A stretch of 64,000 bases of DNA from Trichormus sp. M33_DOE_039 (GCA_015296085.1 DVDT01000104.1:1-64000), one strand, 5' to 3'. Counted from the stretch's first letter, positions 27,794 through 37,520 are shown. Translations and numbers: made by a program. Notes: generated by a model not told the origin, from the sequence alone.

Positions 27794-28903
27794 ATGTTGA
27801 ATTTATTAAAATCCTGGCTGAAGAACAGCCTCATGGCAATACTGTTGGTAACAATATTTTTAGGCATAAATACAGCTGGCTGGACTCCCTCCAGTAACGC
27901 CGCCTTGCCATCTGGAAACGCAATCACTGACGGCAAAGCTCTATTACGGTATGCACTCCCAATAGATAATAAGCCAGTACGCGAACTGCAAGCCAGTCTA
28001 GAAGATATCTCTAATCAACTGCGTGCAAATCGTCGATGGGGTGCTGTCTCCAAAGACCTGAGCAAAGCATCCCGCATTCTTGATAAACCTTCACAAATCC
28101 TAGCAAGTGTTCCGGAAGAACGCCAACCTCAAGCCGAAACTTGGCTGAATGAATTGAAGGCTGGTGTGGCAAAAAGTCAAGAATTGACTCAAACCAAAAG
28201 TAAAGAAGAAATTCTCCAAGAGAGAGTCAAACTGCTGAATTTGGTGTCTTTAATAGAAGAGTCAATGGTTAAAGAATTTCCCTTTGAAGTTCCAGAGGAA
28301 TACAGCAATCTCCCTCAACTCAAAGGTCGTGCCACAATTGCCATCAAAACTAATAAAGGAGATTTGAGTGTTGTTGTAGATGGTTACAGCGCGCCTGTAA
28401 CGGCTGGTAACTTCGTTGATTTAGTCAACCGTGGTTTTTATAACGGCTTAGAATTTACCCGTTCTGAAGAATCTTACGTACTACAAACTGGAGATCCACC
28501 AGGAAAAGAACAGGGTTTTATTGATCCCAAAACAGGTCAATATCGCGCTATTCCTTTGGAAATTTTAGTGGAAGGTGATAAAAAACCAACCTACGGTATT
28601 ACTTTAGAAGATGCTGGTCGTTATCTTGATATGCCAGTGTTACCTTTCTCTTCTTTTGGTGCATTGGCGATGGCGCGTCCTGAAAGCCAAGTTAATGGCG
28701 GTTCTTCCCAAGTCTTCTTTTTCTTATTTGAACCAGAACTCACCCCAGCCGGACGTAATTTATTAGATGGTCGTTACTCAGTTTTTGGCTATTTAACAGA
28801 GGGCAAAGATATTTTGGATAAACTCAAAGCTGGTGACAAAATTGAATCTGCTACGGTGGTTCAGGGAATAGAAAATTTGGTTGAACCCCAAGCAACATCA
28901 TAG
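27794..28903 (+). CDS. Cyclophilin-type peptidyl-prolyl isomerase, lumenal CYP38/TLP40-like
   Basis: 369 aa from ATG 27794, chosen to leave a normal signal peptide (MLNLLKSWLKNSLMAILLV...SSNAALP); ATGs at 27773 and 27728 are possible. A helical N-terminal region (about 45-190) precedes the C-terminal cyclophilin fold (about 195-365) with ATIAIKTNKGDLSVVVDGYSAPVTAGNF, RGFYNGLEFTR, GGSSQVFFFLFE and RYSVFGYLTEG. The architecture matches the thylakoid-lumen CYP38/TLP40 family tied to photosystem II assembly; some catalytic residues are not conserved in that group. Followed by an 18-bp-stem hairpin. Confidence 0.88.
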   Translation: MLNLLKSWLKNSLMAILLVTIFLGINTAGWTPSSNAALPSGNAITDGKALLRYALPIDNKPVRELQASLEDISNQLRANRRWGAVSKDLSKASRILDKPSQILASVPEERQPQAETWLNELKAGVAKSQELTQTKSKEEILQERVKLLNLVSLIEESMVKEFPFEVPEEYSNLPQLKGRATIAIKTNKGDLSVVVDGYSAPVTAGNFVDLVNRGFYNGLEFTRSEESYVLQTGDPPGKEQGFIDPKTGQYRAIPLEILVEGDKKPTYGITLEDAGRYLDMPVLPFSSFGALAMARPESQVNGGSSQVFFFLFEPELTPAGRNLLDGRYSVFGYLTEGKDILDKLKAGDKIESATVVQGIENLVEPQATS

Positions 28904-28907
28904 ATTT

Positions 28908-28948
28908 TAGATTTTAGAAGTTGGATTAGCTCCAACTTCTAAAATCTA
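28908..28948 (+). terminator. Long perfect hairpin after the cyclophilin gene
   Basis: 18-bp perfect stem (TAGATTTTAGAAGTTGGA with its complement) and a 5-nt loop (TTAGC), starting 5 bases after the stop codon. There is no long T-run after it, so it may act as an mRNA-stabilising structure or a non-canonical terminator. Confidence 0.65.
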
Positions 28949-29038
28949 TTGATATCCTGTTCAGAAAAAATATAATAGTTAACACTGTATTGATAAAGAA
29001 CATATGAGTAGGTAAACTGCAATATCTTTGTTATACAG

Positions 29039-29314
29039 CTATAAATCTTTATTTAAAATTCTTATCTTCTTCCTGGCATATTTTATCAACCTGTAGCCTA
29101 CTAAATACGGAAGAAAGAAAAACCATAATGAACGCAGAATAATCAAAAAAAGTTCAGAAAAGGGATTCCAATGTTGGCTGATTTTACAAGTAATACTGAA
29201 AGAGCTAGTAATTGTCGATAAATGTGCAGTAAATTGGTAGCAGAAGTATAAAAGAATGAAGATTACACCCATTAATTCCGACCATCTTGGAGATTTAGAT
29301 GCAGAATGAGACAT
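29039..29314 (-). CDS. Small putative membrane protein
   Basis: 91 aa, ATG start. Two predicted hydrophobic segments (about 13-33 WSELMGVIFILLYFCYQF and 54-75 LFLIILRSLWFFFLPYLV) with a basic C-terminal tail. I do not recognise a family. It begins 36 bases downstream of the aspartoacylase gene on the same strand and may be its operon partner. The low-complexity hydrophobic content makes a chance frame possible. Confidence 0.45.
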   Translation of the reverse strand: MSHSASKSPRWSELMGVIFILLYFCYQFTAHLSTITSSFSITCKISQHWNPFSELFLIILRSLWFFFLPYLVGYRLIKYARKKIRILNKDL

Positions 29315-29350
29315 ATGTTTTAACTCCTAAATTCCGCCTGTGATATTTTT

Positions 29351-30241
29351 CTAGATTGTGATTTGACGCTTTTGGGTTAAACACATAGCTATACCTTTCT
29401 CATAATATGCTGCTTCATTAATAAAAACAGGATATGTAGTTGAGTTGGCTGTATAAGAAATTGTCTGCTCATCAAATGTTAAAAAGAGTGGATCACCAAG
29501 ATTTAAAGCTTCATAATCTTTAAATTGCAGCTGAGGATGAATCATGGCGTTAATTTGGCCCTGTTCATTCCTGGGATAATCAATTGCTTCCATGTATTCG
29601 TACAAAAGAAGATTCTTAGGAAAAGATGGTAAGTGTTCCTGATTGTATAGTGCTAAATAGTCTAAAATTGCGTAAATTATAGCTTTAGTGTTTAGGAAAA
29701 AGTTTGCATTTAAAACACCTTGAGGTACAGAACCAACCTCAATTGCAACACCAAATTTACTGAGCGATCGCAACGCGTTCTGACCCCGACCAGAGTTTCC
29801 CGAACTATAAACTTTTATTTCAGGATTCACATAACTTAAATAGGCAGCTAATTGCAGATTAAATAGTTCATCATTATCAATAATGATAGTTACACCCATG
29901 TTGGCAGTTGTACTATGTAAATCCAAGATAAAATCAACAGGCGTTTTACCATTTTCTCCAAACAAATAATCAATCTCTTTAGCCCGTAAATCTTCATAGC
30001 TAGAAAGTGTTACATCCTCTAAATCTGCGCGTGAAAAGCCTCGATTTAAATCCTTATCAATGTATCGCCTTCCGGCTAAAAAGGCTTGATTATTTGCCAA
30101 CAAAGTTATAGTTTCAAAAGTCGATCTGCGAATTAACTCAGGAAACTGCTCAAATAGTTTGATCAAATATACTCCTGTAAACTCATTTCCATGAGTTCCA
30201 CCTGCAATCAATACCCGATTGATGGGATTATTAAGTTTCAT
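29351..30241 (-). CDS. Aspartoacylase / AstE-AspA family zinc deacylase
   Basis: 296 aa, ATG start. Zinc carboxypeptidase-fold deacylase: GGTHGNEFTG near the N-terminus (Zn His and Glu), RYIDKDLNRGF (substrate-binding Asn-Arg), ILDLHSTTANMG (third Zn ligand) and a catalytic Glu likely in VAIEVGSVPQG. The length and DLNR/DLHSTT motifs fit aspartoacylase, which hydrolyses N-acetyl-aspartate; related proteins deacylate other N-acyl amino acids. The divergent LysR gene next to it is a likely regulator. The gap between them is about 110 bases. Confidence 0.87.
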   Translation of the reverse strand: MKLNNPINRVLIAGGTHGNEFTGVYLIKLFEQFPELIRRSTFETITLLANNQAFLAGRRYIDKDLNRGFSRADLEDVTLSSYEDLRAKEIDYLFGENGKTPVDFILDLHSTTANMGVTIIIDNDELFNLQLAAYLSYVNPEIKVYSSGNSGRGQNALRSLSKFGVAIEVGSVPQGVLNANFFLNTKAIIYAILDYLALYNQEHLPSFPKNLLLYEYMEAIDYPRNEQGQINAMIHPQLQFKDYEALNLGDPLFLTFDEQTISYTANSTTYPVFINEAAYYEKGIAMCLTQKRQITI

Positions 30242-30350
30242 TTCTAGTTTTCGCTTTCATTACAACTTGTTTTGTTGTTATTGAACATATCTGGAAAAGC
30301 CATGATAGAATCACCCTGTTTAGACAACATTCCATGACTAAAACGTCATA

Positions 30351-31304
30351 ATGCTGAAAGAACAAGAATCTTTAGCCATTCATAAATGGTCTAATTGGGA
30401 TGACCTAGAACTACGCCACTTGAAATATGCGATCGCTGTTAATGACAAGCAGGGATTTACCAAAGCTGCTGCATATTTGGACATCGATCAGGGATTTCTC
30501 AGTAAACAAATTAAGTGGCTAGAGAAAAAAATCGGATTTCAACTATTTGATCGCCACCAAAGACCATTAAGATTAACGGATGCTGGCAACGAATTTTTAC
30601 AAATATCCCGTCAAATTCTCCATCAATTTGAACAAGCAATTGAATTAGGACAAAGATTAAGTCGGGGTGAGAAAGGGCGCATAAATATAGGAATTAATAC
30701 CTCTATCGCCAATAGCAAACTACCCGATATTCTCAGAGCATTTCATGGAAAATTTCCAGATGTCGAACTAGTGTTACAGGAACTAGCTTCCTATGACCAA
30801 ATTGAGAAACTACGAAACCAGCAACTGGATTTAGGTTTTTTTCATCTACATCATTTACAAAATATCAAAAATAATAATGATGATGTCTTAAATTTTATGC
30901 CTATTCTGCAAGAATCACTAGTCGTTGTTTTACCTGAGAACCATCGTTTCGTCAGACGAACTAGTATTTCACTTGCAGCATTAGCAAATGAACAATTTAT
31001 ATTGCCACCACATCATCTGCTATATAATTTACGCAATCAAATTAATCGGCTTTGTGCGGATGCAGGTTTTCAGCCAAAAGTCAGACAAGAAGCAGCATGG
31101 ATATCAACCGTTGTGAGTTTAGTTGCAGGTGGAATGGGGATTTCGTTACTTCCCGCTAACGTACAGAATCTGCAACGAAGTGGTGTAGTCTATCGTTCTA
31201 TACAAGGACAATCACCAGTATTAGAAATTGTTGCTGTTTGGCGAAGTGATAATGTATCTATAATTTTGCAAAACTTTCTAGAAGTGATCAAGAATTTAGT
31301 TTGA
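30351..31304 (+). CDS. LysR-family transcriptional regulator
   Basis: 317 aa, ATG start. The winged HTH is at about 17-76 (DLELRHLKYAIAVNDKQGFTKAAAYL...GFLSKQIKWLEKKIGFQLFDR), followed by the periplasmic-binding-like effector domain (about 105-310; FPDVELVLQELASYDQIEKLRNQQLDLGF). LTTRs usually act on the divergent gene, here the aspartoacylase, in response to a small molecule; that pairing is inferred from layout. Its 3' end overlaps the tail of a decayed Uma2 gene on the other strand. Confidence 0.9.
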   Translation: MLKEQESLAIHKWSNWDDLELRHLKYAIAVNDKQGFTKAAAYLDIDQGFLSKQIKWLEKKIGFQLFDRHQRPLRLTDAGNEFLQISRQILHQFEQAIELGQRLSRGEKGRINIGINTSIANSKLPDILRAFHGKFPDVELVLQELASYDQIEKLRNQQLDLGFFHLHHLQNIKNNNDDVLNFMPILQESLVVVLPENHRFVRRTSISLAALANEQFILPPHHLLYNLRNQINRLCADAGFQPKVRQEAAWISTVVSLVAGGMGISLLPANVQNLQRSGVVYRSIQGQSPVLEIVAVWRSDNVSIILQNFLEVIKNLV

Positions 31305-31650
31305 ATGTTTCCGATCACATTACCAGCATTAAACACCTCTGCAACTGTAATAGCTAAATATCCAAAAGTCCGCGATACAATTTTATCGTTAGCTGTAAAT
31401 ACCGTCTCTTCATGTCATCCATCTTGCAGTAAAATTACCGAAATTTTTCTCTCTAACGAGTCTAAAATCTAATATTCTGGTACTTCCATCGCCGCATACT
31501 CAGCCCGCTGATAACGATAGTACCGCTTGATAGAATCTGGGCTAACCACCTCTACAATTAACAATGGGAGTGACTCAAAGACTGCTGATAACTTGATAAG
31601 TTCTCTTGCTTGCTCCTGCGTCACCACGAGAATGATAACTAATAACTAAT
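31305..31650 (-). pseudogene. Decayed Uma2-family (DUF820) endonuclease-like gene
   Basis: Reading the minus strand in one frame gives VVTQEQARELIKLSAVF, ESLPLLIVEVVSPDS, RYQRAEYAAMEVPEY, then a TAG exactly where this family has Trp (VPEYW), LDSLERKISVILLQDG, a TGA, and EETVFTANDKIVSRTF to AEVFNAGN. These are ordinary Uma2 blocks in order. The N-terminal half is missing: the frame ends upstream at a heptamer repeat that abuts thiL. Two in-frame stops and a lost 5' half make it a pseudogene. Its tail overlaps the LysR gene end. Confidence 0.8.
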
Positions 31651-31662
31651 AACTAATGACTA
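31634..31662 (+). repeat. STRR heptamers running into the thiL start codon
   Basis: ATAACTA-type heptads (three to four copies) end in AACTAATGAC, so the thiL ATG at 31656 is part of the repeat track. No Shine-Dalgarno sequence is visible within it. Confidence 0.7.
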
Positions 31663-32660
31663 AAGTTAAAGATATTGGTGAACAAGGCCTTTTAGAAAGA
31701 TTACAGCGTTTCTGTCCACCAGAAATGATTGGTGATGATGCGGCAGTGTTGGTGACAGAACCAGAACAATCTTTAGTCGTCACAACAGATATGCTGGTGG
31801 ACGGTGTGCATTTTAGTCATGTCACAACTTCCCCATCAGATGTAGGTTGGCGGGCTGCGGCTGCTAACTTGTCAGATTTGGCAGCTATGGGTGCTTCTCC
31901 CCTGGGAATTACAGTTGGGCTGGGACTTCCTGAAGATTTGGGCGTGAGTTGGGTAGAAAGCTTGTATCAGGGTATGACAGAATGCCTACAACAATACAAT
32001 ACTCCCATTGTTGGGGGGGATGTGGTGCGATCGCCTATTACCACAGTTTCCATCACTGCCTTCGGTCAAGTTCATCCCCAGAAAATTATCCGGCGTTCTG
32101 CCGCTCAAGTCGGAGATGCGATCGTTGTTACAGGTGTTCATGGCGCATCCCATGCAGGCTTAAAACTGCTGTTGAACCCGGAATTAGGGGAGAAACTCAC
32201 CTCAGCAGAAAAGGCAGCTTTAATTAAAGCCCACCAACGTCCCCAACCACGATTAGATGTCTTATCCTTCCTTTGGCAAAGTTTAGAATCAAACTCCCCG
32301 CTTCCAGTTGCCGGAATGGATAGTAGTGACGGTTTAGCAGATGCCGTATTACAAATCTGTCGTGCTAGCGGTGTTGGTGCTATTTTAGAAAGCTCGCAAA
32401 TTCCTCTACCAGTAGCTTTTTCTCATTGGTTAACTCCAGAGCAAGCCCTAGAATATGCTTTATATGGTGGCGAAGATTTTGAATTAGTGCTGTGTCTACC
32501 ACAGGTATCAGCAAATCTCTTAATACACCTGTTAGATAGAAGTGCAGCCATTGTAGGGACTATTACATCTCATCCTCAAGTCATACTACACCATCAAAAT
32601 GAAAAAATCCCTGACCAAGTTCTCAGTCTCAGTCAGGGATTTCAACATTTTGGTAAATAG
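31656..32660 (+). CDS. thiL: Thiamine-monophosphate kinase
   Basis: 334 aa, ATG start inside a heptamer repeat. It phosphorylates thiamine phosphate to thiamine diphosphate with ATP. PurM/ThiL fold with IGDDAAV (Mg-binding), VVTTDMLVDGVHF, AAANLSDLAAMGASPLG, VGGDVVRSP, VTGVHGASHAGL, MDSSDGLADAVLQI and ALYGGEDFELVLCLP. Full length. The last codons fold as an 11-bp-stem hairpin that may double as a terminator. Confidence 0.95.
   Translation: MTKVKDIGEQGLLERLQRFCPPEMIGDDAAVLVTEPEQSLVVTTDMLVDGVHFSHVTTSPSDVGWRAAAANLSDLAAMGASPLGITVGLGLPEDLGVSWVESLYQGMTECLQQYNTPIVGGDVVRSPITTVSITAFGQVHPQKIIRRSAAQVGDAIVVTGVHGASHAGLKLLLNPELGEKLTSAEKAALIKAHQRPQPRLDVLSFLWQSLESNSPLPVAGMDSSDGLADAVLQICRASGVGAILESSQIPLPVAFSHWLTPEQALEYALYGGEDFELVLCLPQVSANLLIHLLDRSAAIVGTITSHPQVILHHQNEKIPDQVLSLSQGFQHFGK
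32605..32642 (+). terminator. Hairpin overlapping the 3' end of thiL
   Basis: The arms AAATCCCTGAC and GTCAGGGATTT pair over 11 bp within coding sequence, 16 bases before the stop codon. It is probably a terminator or 3'-end stabiliser overlapping the gene. Confidence 0.5.
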
Positions 32661-32797
32661 TCCAAAGTCAATATTAGACAATTGTTGACTGTTGACTAAA
32701 TAACTAGATTTAAATCAATTCTTCCAAATTTAGCCCATATCCGAAATTACAAACTTGTGTAAAGTCTGGCTTTCTAATTTTGAATTTTGAACTGGTA

Positions 32798-33811
32798 TTA
32801 GACCCACTTCTCGGCTACTAATTCAGCCAAATCTAAAACGCGTTGGCTGTAACCCCACTCATTGTCATACCAAGCCATAACTTTCACTAAGTCATTACCC
32901 ATGACCATAGTCAAGTTAGCATCAACAATAGAGGAAGCGTCAGTACCTTGATAATCAGAAGATACCAAAGGTAGTTCGCTGTAGTCTAAAATGCCCTTGA
33001 GTTGACCTTCAGAAGCATCCTTGAGAGCTTGGTTTACTTCTTCAGTAATAGTACGCTTCTCAACCTGAACTACGAAATCTACCATTGAGACGTTCGGGGT
33101 CGGTACGCGTAAAGCAACACCATTTAGCTTACCTTTAAGCTCTGGAATTACTAATGCCACAGCCTTTGCCGCACCAGTAGAGGTGGGGACAATGTTGATG
33201 GCTGCTGCTCTAGCCCGGCGTACATCACGGTGGGAAGCGTCTAATAAACGCTGATCACCTGTGTAGCTGTGGGTGGTGGTCATCGTGCCTTTGATAATCC
33301 CGAATTTATCATTCAACACCTTGGCAATGGGGGCCAAGCAGTTGGTTGTGCAGCTGGCATTACTGATAACGTGGTGTATGTTGTGATCATAGTCATGATG
33401 ATTCACACCAATTACGAATGTACCGTCTTCATTTTTACCGGGTGCAGTAATGAGGACTTTTTTAGCTCCAGCATTTACGTGCTTTAAAGCTCCTTCCTTG
33501 CTGGTAAATACGCCTGTTGCTTCGATAATTAGGTCAATTTCCCACTCTTTCCAGGGCAAGTTTTCTGGATTGCGGTCAGATACGCATTTAATGGTCTTAC
33601 CGTTAACGATGATAGAGTTGTCATCGGCAGTAATGTCAACATCCTTTAACTTCCCAAGCATGGAATCATACTTCAGGAGGTGAGCATTAGTTCTAGGATC
33701 TGATGTGTCATTAACAGCTACTAAATCGATGTTGGTATTTTCCCGACCTAGCCAGCAACGTGCAAAGTTACGTCCGATACGCCCGAAACCGTTGATTGCG
33801 ACTCTAATCAC
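32798..33811 (-). CDS. gap2: Glyceraldehyde-3-phosphate dehydrogenase (Gap2 type)
   Basis: 337 aa from a GTG that gives the family N-terminus [16 protein letters not shown]; a longer TTG frame from 33862 adds 17 unlikely residues. NAD(P)-binding domain, then the active site [12 protein letters not shown] (Cys) and [28 protein letters not shown] and [12 protein letters not shown]. The lack of an Asp at the end of the second strand (VAVNDTSDP context) and overall similarity fit the dual-cofactor Calvin-cycle enzyme of cyanobacteria and plastids, which reduces 1,3-bisphosphoglycerate. Confidence 0.95.
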   Translation of the reverse strand: MIRVAINGFGRIGRNFARCWLGRENTNIDLVAVNDTSDPRTNAHLLKYDSMLGKLKDVDITADDNSIIVNGKTIKCVSDRNPENLPWKEWEIDLIIEATGVFTSKEGALKHVNAGAKKVLITAPGKNEDGTFVIGVNHHDYDHNIHHVISNASCTTNCLAPIAKVLNDKFGIIKGTMTTTHSYTGDQRLLDASHRDVRRARAAAINIVPTSTGAAKAVALVIPELKGKLNGVALRVPTPNVSMVDFVVQVEKRTITEEVNQALKDASEGQLKGILDYSELPLVSSDYQGTDASSIVDANLTMVMGNDLVKVMAWYDNEWGYSQRVLDLAELVAEKWV

Positions 33812-33937
33812 AGTGTCTTGCCCTCTGTATATATGCCTATAAGTTGATATCTTTGACCCCAATCATATCGCAAAGGGGGAGAGTATTTATAACCATAAAG
33901 TGTTAGATCCATAAAAAAAGACATATTTTTTTCAGAT

Positions 33938-34555
33938 TCATCTCGTGTAGAGGTCGTGAACAGTTATGTAGGATCTAACCTCTTCTGGAACTAAATAACG
34001 AATTGATTTGCCTTCTCGATAAAATTGACGAATTAAGCTTGACGAAATTCCTACTAAGGGTGTATGCAAGAGTTGCCAGTGAATAGTAACTGACTGCTTC
34101 TGGAGTTGTTGCGTCACTTGCTTGCAGATTAACTCACTTTGAGCTATAGTCTCACCACCTAGGATTCTGGGTGCGATTAACCAATTACACATTTGTGCTA
34201 GTTCTTGTCCACGATACCAACGCGGTAATGTTTGGAAGGTATCCAAGCCCACAATCCAGTGCCAGTAGGTGTTGGGATAACATGCAGATAAATCGATCAA
34301 AGTGTCTATGGCATAGGAACTGCCTCGGCGTTTTGCTTCTATCTGTGAAACCGTAAACGCTGAGTTTTCTCTTGTAGCTATTTGCAGCATTGCTACCCGA
34401 TGCTCAAACAAAGCAGCTGTTTTGTGTGGAGGATTGCGTGAGGGAGTCCAAATTACCTTTTCTAGAGGGATTTGGTGCAAAGCTGTCTCGGCTATCAACA
34501 GGTGTCCCCAATGAATTGGATCAAATGTGCCACCAAAAATTGCTAGTTGCTGCAT
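33938..34555 (-). CDS. nadD: Nicotinate-nucleotide adenylyltransferase
   Basis: 205 aa, ATG start. It joins nicotinate mononucleotide and ATP to deamido-NAD in NAD synthesis. Nucleotidyltransferase signature GGTFDPIHWGHL near the N-terminus, then PSRNPPHK, WIVGLDTFQTLPRWYR and the C-terminal ISSSLIRQFYREGKSIRYLVPEEVRSYI with the ISSTxxR-type motif. Normal length. It lies upstream of gap2 on the same strand with about 125 bases between them, so weak coupling at best. Confidence 0.94.
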   Translation of the reverse strand: MQQLAIFGGTFDPIHWGHLLIAETALHQIPLEKVIWTPSRNPPHKTAALFEHRVAMLQIATRENSAFTVSQIEAKRRGSSYAIDTLIDLSACYPNTYWHWIVGLDTFQTLPRWYRGQELAQMCNWLIAPRILGGETIAQSELICKQVTQQLQKQSVTIHWQLLHTPLVGISSSLIRQFYREGKSIRYLVPEEVRSYITVHDLYTR

Positions 34556-34965
34556 CTAGAATTGAGCCTTGACCTGATGCCTGTGAGAATCATTTTCACC
34601 CCTAATCATATTTTAATCAATTCATGCCTGGGCTTGATGAAAAATATAAAGTGGTTTCGCTACGACTAAATATACTAATGTTGCTAACACCAGTAAGGAA
34701 TCAAAGAATATGTATTTCAAACTACAAGGATTTCTTTCCCGATGCCAGAGAAATTTACTGAATAATCATAAAAATAGTATAGAAATAACAAAAATCACCA
34801 ACCAAGGTAAAATCATTCTCAACAAACCAAACCTCAGTCAAAATTCCAGACAAAATCAAGGTTGGAATTGATATAGGAGCTAGTTACGGTAAAAATCAAA
34901 ATCCTGTTATGATACGCGTGTCATTTCTGATTATGGTGTGGTGTGGTGTTTAAGAGGAGCAATCA
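34556..34965. other. Intergenic region before murC, no supported gene
   Basis: About 410 AT-rich bases in the divergent gap between nadD and murC. A 54-codon frame starting at 34710 has no recognisable features or ribosome site and is not called. The region should hold both promoters; GAGGAG at 34954-34959 serves murC. Confidence 0.4.
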
Positions 34966-36426
34966 ATGAATAATGCTGTAGATTTTGGTGGTAGACCATT
35001 TCATTTTATAGGCATCGGTGGTATAGGTATGTCTGCTTTGGCATACGTGTTGGCAAAACGGCAATTACCAGTCTCTGGTTCGGATCTACGCCCAAACCAT
35101 ATTACACGTAAGTTAGAAGCTATCGGGACACATATTTTTAGTAGACAAGAAGCTAGTAATCTCGAATTCTTTCGCCCTGAAGATGGTGTTAATGAAGTAG
35201 AATTCAATTCATCAGTACAAGTTCCTAGTATTAACTCAAATCTGCCTCAAGTCATTTGCTCGACAGCAATTAATGCTAACAATTTAGAATACAAAGCTGC
35301 ATTGGAATTAGGTTGTCCAATTTGGCATCGTTCAGATGTACTAGCAGCCTTGATTGCTGAATATCATAGTATTGCTGTTGCAGGAACTCACGGTAAGACG
35401 ACAACTAGTAGCATGATTGGCTATATGTTACTAGAGGCTGGTTTAGATCCTACTATCATTGTCGGTGGTGAAGTGAACGCGTGGGAAGGCAATGCTCGCT
35501 TGGGTCAAAGTCGTTACTTAGTAGCAGAAGCTGATGAATCTGACGGTTCGCTAATCAAACACGCTCCAGAAATTGGCATTATTACTAATATTGAATTAGA
35601 TCATCCTGACCACTATGAAACATTAGAGGAAGTAGTTGACACCTTCCAGACATTTGCTCAGGGTTGTAAAACCTTAGTGGGTAGTGTTGATTGTGCCACA
35701 GTACGCGATCGCCTCAAACCCACAATCAGTTACAGTCTGCATCCAGAGACCAACGCTGACTACACCGTAACTAACATTGATTATCATGCCAACGGAACTA
35801 CAGCGTTAGTTTGGGAAAAAGGCAAAGCCTTGGGATTGTTGACTCTGCGTTTACTCGGTCGCCACAATCTCAGTAATGCTCTAGCAGCCGTAGCTGTAGG
35901 ACGTATCTTAGGTTTACAATTTGGTGCGATCGCCAAAGGTATTGCCACTTTTGAAGGTGCTAGACGACGCTTTGAGTTTCGTGGCGAAGTTGATGGCATT
36001 ACTTTCATTGATGACTATGCTCATCATCCTAGTGAAATACGTGCCACTCTAGCCGCAGCTAGATTACAAGCCAGACCAGGACAAAGAGTAGTAGCGATAT
36101 TCCAGCCCCATCGCTATAGTCGGACGTTAACATTTCTAGAAGAATTTGCCGAATCCTTCAGCCATGCCGATTTGGTGGTACTAACTGATATCTACAGTGC
36201 TGGTGAACCAAACTTAGGTCAAATCAGTGGTGAGCAGTTAGCAGAGGCTGTTGCAAAAGAACATCCCCAGGTAGTTTATCAACCAACTTTACCTGCGGTG
36301 AATGAATTTCTCCTGCAAACCCTACGTCCTGGAGACTTAGCACTGTTTTTAGGGGCAGGTAATTTAAATCAAGCCATTCCTGAAATCATCACTACACTTT
36401 GCGAACCTGCTACAGCTACTTCGTAG
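34966..36426 (+). CDS. murC: UDP-N-acetylmuramate--L-alanine ligase
   Basis: 486 aa, ATG start with GAGGAG six bases upstream. It adds L-Ala to UDP-MurNAc in the cytoplasm. Mur ligase order: HFIGIGGIGMSALA (UDP-binding, near the N-terminus), the P-loop AVAGTHGKTTTSSMIGYML (about 142-160), EADESDGS, TNIELDHPDHY, LGRHNLSNALAAVAV, FIDDYAHHPSEI and the C-terminal FQPHRYSRT domain. It is followed after 93 bases by murB in the same direction, the next enzyme of the UDP-MurNAc branch. Confidence 0.96.
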   Translation: MNNAVDFGGRPFHFIGIGGIGMSALAYVLAKRQLPVSGSDLRPNHITRKLEAIGTHIFSRQEASNLEFFRPEDGVNEVEFNSSVQVPSINSNLPQVICSTAINANNLEYKAALELGCPIWHRSDVLAALIAEYHSIAVAGTHGKTTTSSMIGYMLLEAGLDPTIIVGGEVNAWEGNARLGQSRYLVAEADESDGSLIKHAPEIGIITNIELDHPDHYETLEEVVDTFQTFAQGCKTLVGSVDCATVRDRLKPTISYSLHPETNADYTVTNIDYHANGTTALVWEKGKALGLLTLRLLGRHNLSNALAAVAVGRILGLQFGAIAKGIATFEGARRRFEFRGEVDGITFIDDYAHHPSEIRATLAAARLQARPGQRVVAIFQPHRYSRTLTFLEEFAESFSHADLVVLTDIYSAGEPNLGQISGEQLAEAVAKEHPQVVYQPTLPAVNEFLLQTLRPGDLALFLGAGNLNQAIPEIITTLCEPATATS

Positions 36427-36519
36427 AAGTGACCGTTGGGCTAGAGTCTTATCAATTCACGCTATTGCTGTTGAATACAGCAGATAAATGTAAAAATTTC
36501 ACAATTTATTGATGTAAAG

Positions 36520-37518
36520 ATGAAAATTTCCCAGGCAGCTGGAAACGCCTGCACAGTTCCCGCTTCTAAAGTAGAAAAACAGGAAAAAAATGATTTAGGT
36601 AAAGGTAAAATCATTTATTTACCAGGTACTAATTGCGAAATTAAGTCCCAAGCTTTGTTATCTGCACATACTTCTTATCGCGTCGGAGGAGCAGCTGAAT
36701 GGTACGTTGCCCCACGAAACGTAGAAGCATTGCAAGCCAGCATTGAGTATGCAAAAGAACATAACTTGAGAGTTACTACCCTCGGCGCAGGATCTAATTT
36801 ATTAGTGAGTGATGGTGGTATCACAGGGCTAGTAATTGCAACTCGCCATCTCCGCTACAGTCACTTTGATCCCGCCACAGGTCAATTAACTGTTGCTGCG
36901 GGCGAATCAATTCCTAGTTTGGCATGGGCAGCAGCTCAACTAGGCTGGCAAGGTTTAGAATGGGCCGTTGGTATCCCCGGTACTGTGGGAGGTGCGGTAG
37001 TCATGAACGCTGGCGCACATAGTAGTTGCATCGCAGATATGTTAGTGAGTGCTGAAGTTCTCTCACCTGATGGCACACTCAAAACCCTGACACCTGCTGA
37101 ATTAGGTTATACCTATCGGACTTCATTACTACAAGGCAGCGATCGCATCGTCACTCAAGCCACCTTTCAACTCCAACCAGGAGCAGATCCCGCCCAAGTT
37201 TTAGCTATCACAAAACAACATAAACAACATCGTCTGAGTACCCAACCCTACAACTTCCCCAGTTGTGGTAGTGTCTTCCGTAATCCTAAACCTTACGCGG
37301 CCGGTTGGTTAATTGAACAAACAGGTTTAAAAGGCTATCAAATTGGTGGCGCGCAAGTAGCCCATCTTCATGCCAACTTTATTGTCAATCGTGGTGGAGC
37401 AAAAGCCAACGATATTTTTAGTCTAATTCGCCATATTCAGCAGACAGTACAAGATAACTGGTCAATCTGGTTAGAACCAGAAGTTAAGATGATCGGTGAA
37501 TTTCAGGCTGTTGCATAA
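36520..37518 (+). CDS. murB: UDP-N-acetylenolpyruvoylglucosamine reductase
   Basis: 332 aa, ATG start. This FAD enzyme reduces enolpyruvyl-UDP-GlcNAc to UDP-MurNAc, the step before MurC. FAD-binding domain with [56 protein letters not shown] (FAD loop), YRTSLLQ, then SCGSVFRNP (catalytic Ser), [19 protein letters not shown] and [10 protein letters not shown] (Glu). An N-terminal extension of about 40 residues precedes the fold. It is likely co-transcribed with murC. Confidence 0.96.
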   Translation: MKISQAAGNACTVPASKVEKQEKNDLGKGKIIYLPGTNCEIKSQALLSAHTSYRVGGAAEWYVAPRNVEALQASIEYAKEHNLRVTTLGAGSNLLVSDGGITGLVIATRHLRYSHFDPATGQLTVAAGESIPSLAWAAAQLGWQGLEWAVGIPGTVGGAVVMNAGAHSSCIADMLVSAEVLSPDGTLKTLTPAELGYTYRTSLLQGSDRIVTQATFQLQPGADPAQVLAITKQHKQHRLSTQPYNFPSCGSVFRNPKPYAAGWLIEQTGLKGYQIGGAQVAHLHANFIVNRGGAKANDIFSLIRHIQQTVQDNWSIWLEPEVKMIGEFQAVA

Positions 37519-37520
37519 AG

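Noticed and set aside
34710-34874. 54-codon frame upstream of murC
   Set aside because: No ribosome site, no recognisable features, ordinary AT-rich promoter sequence.
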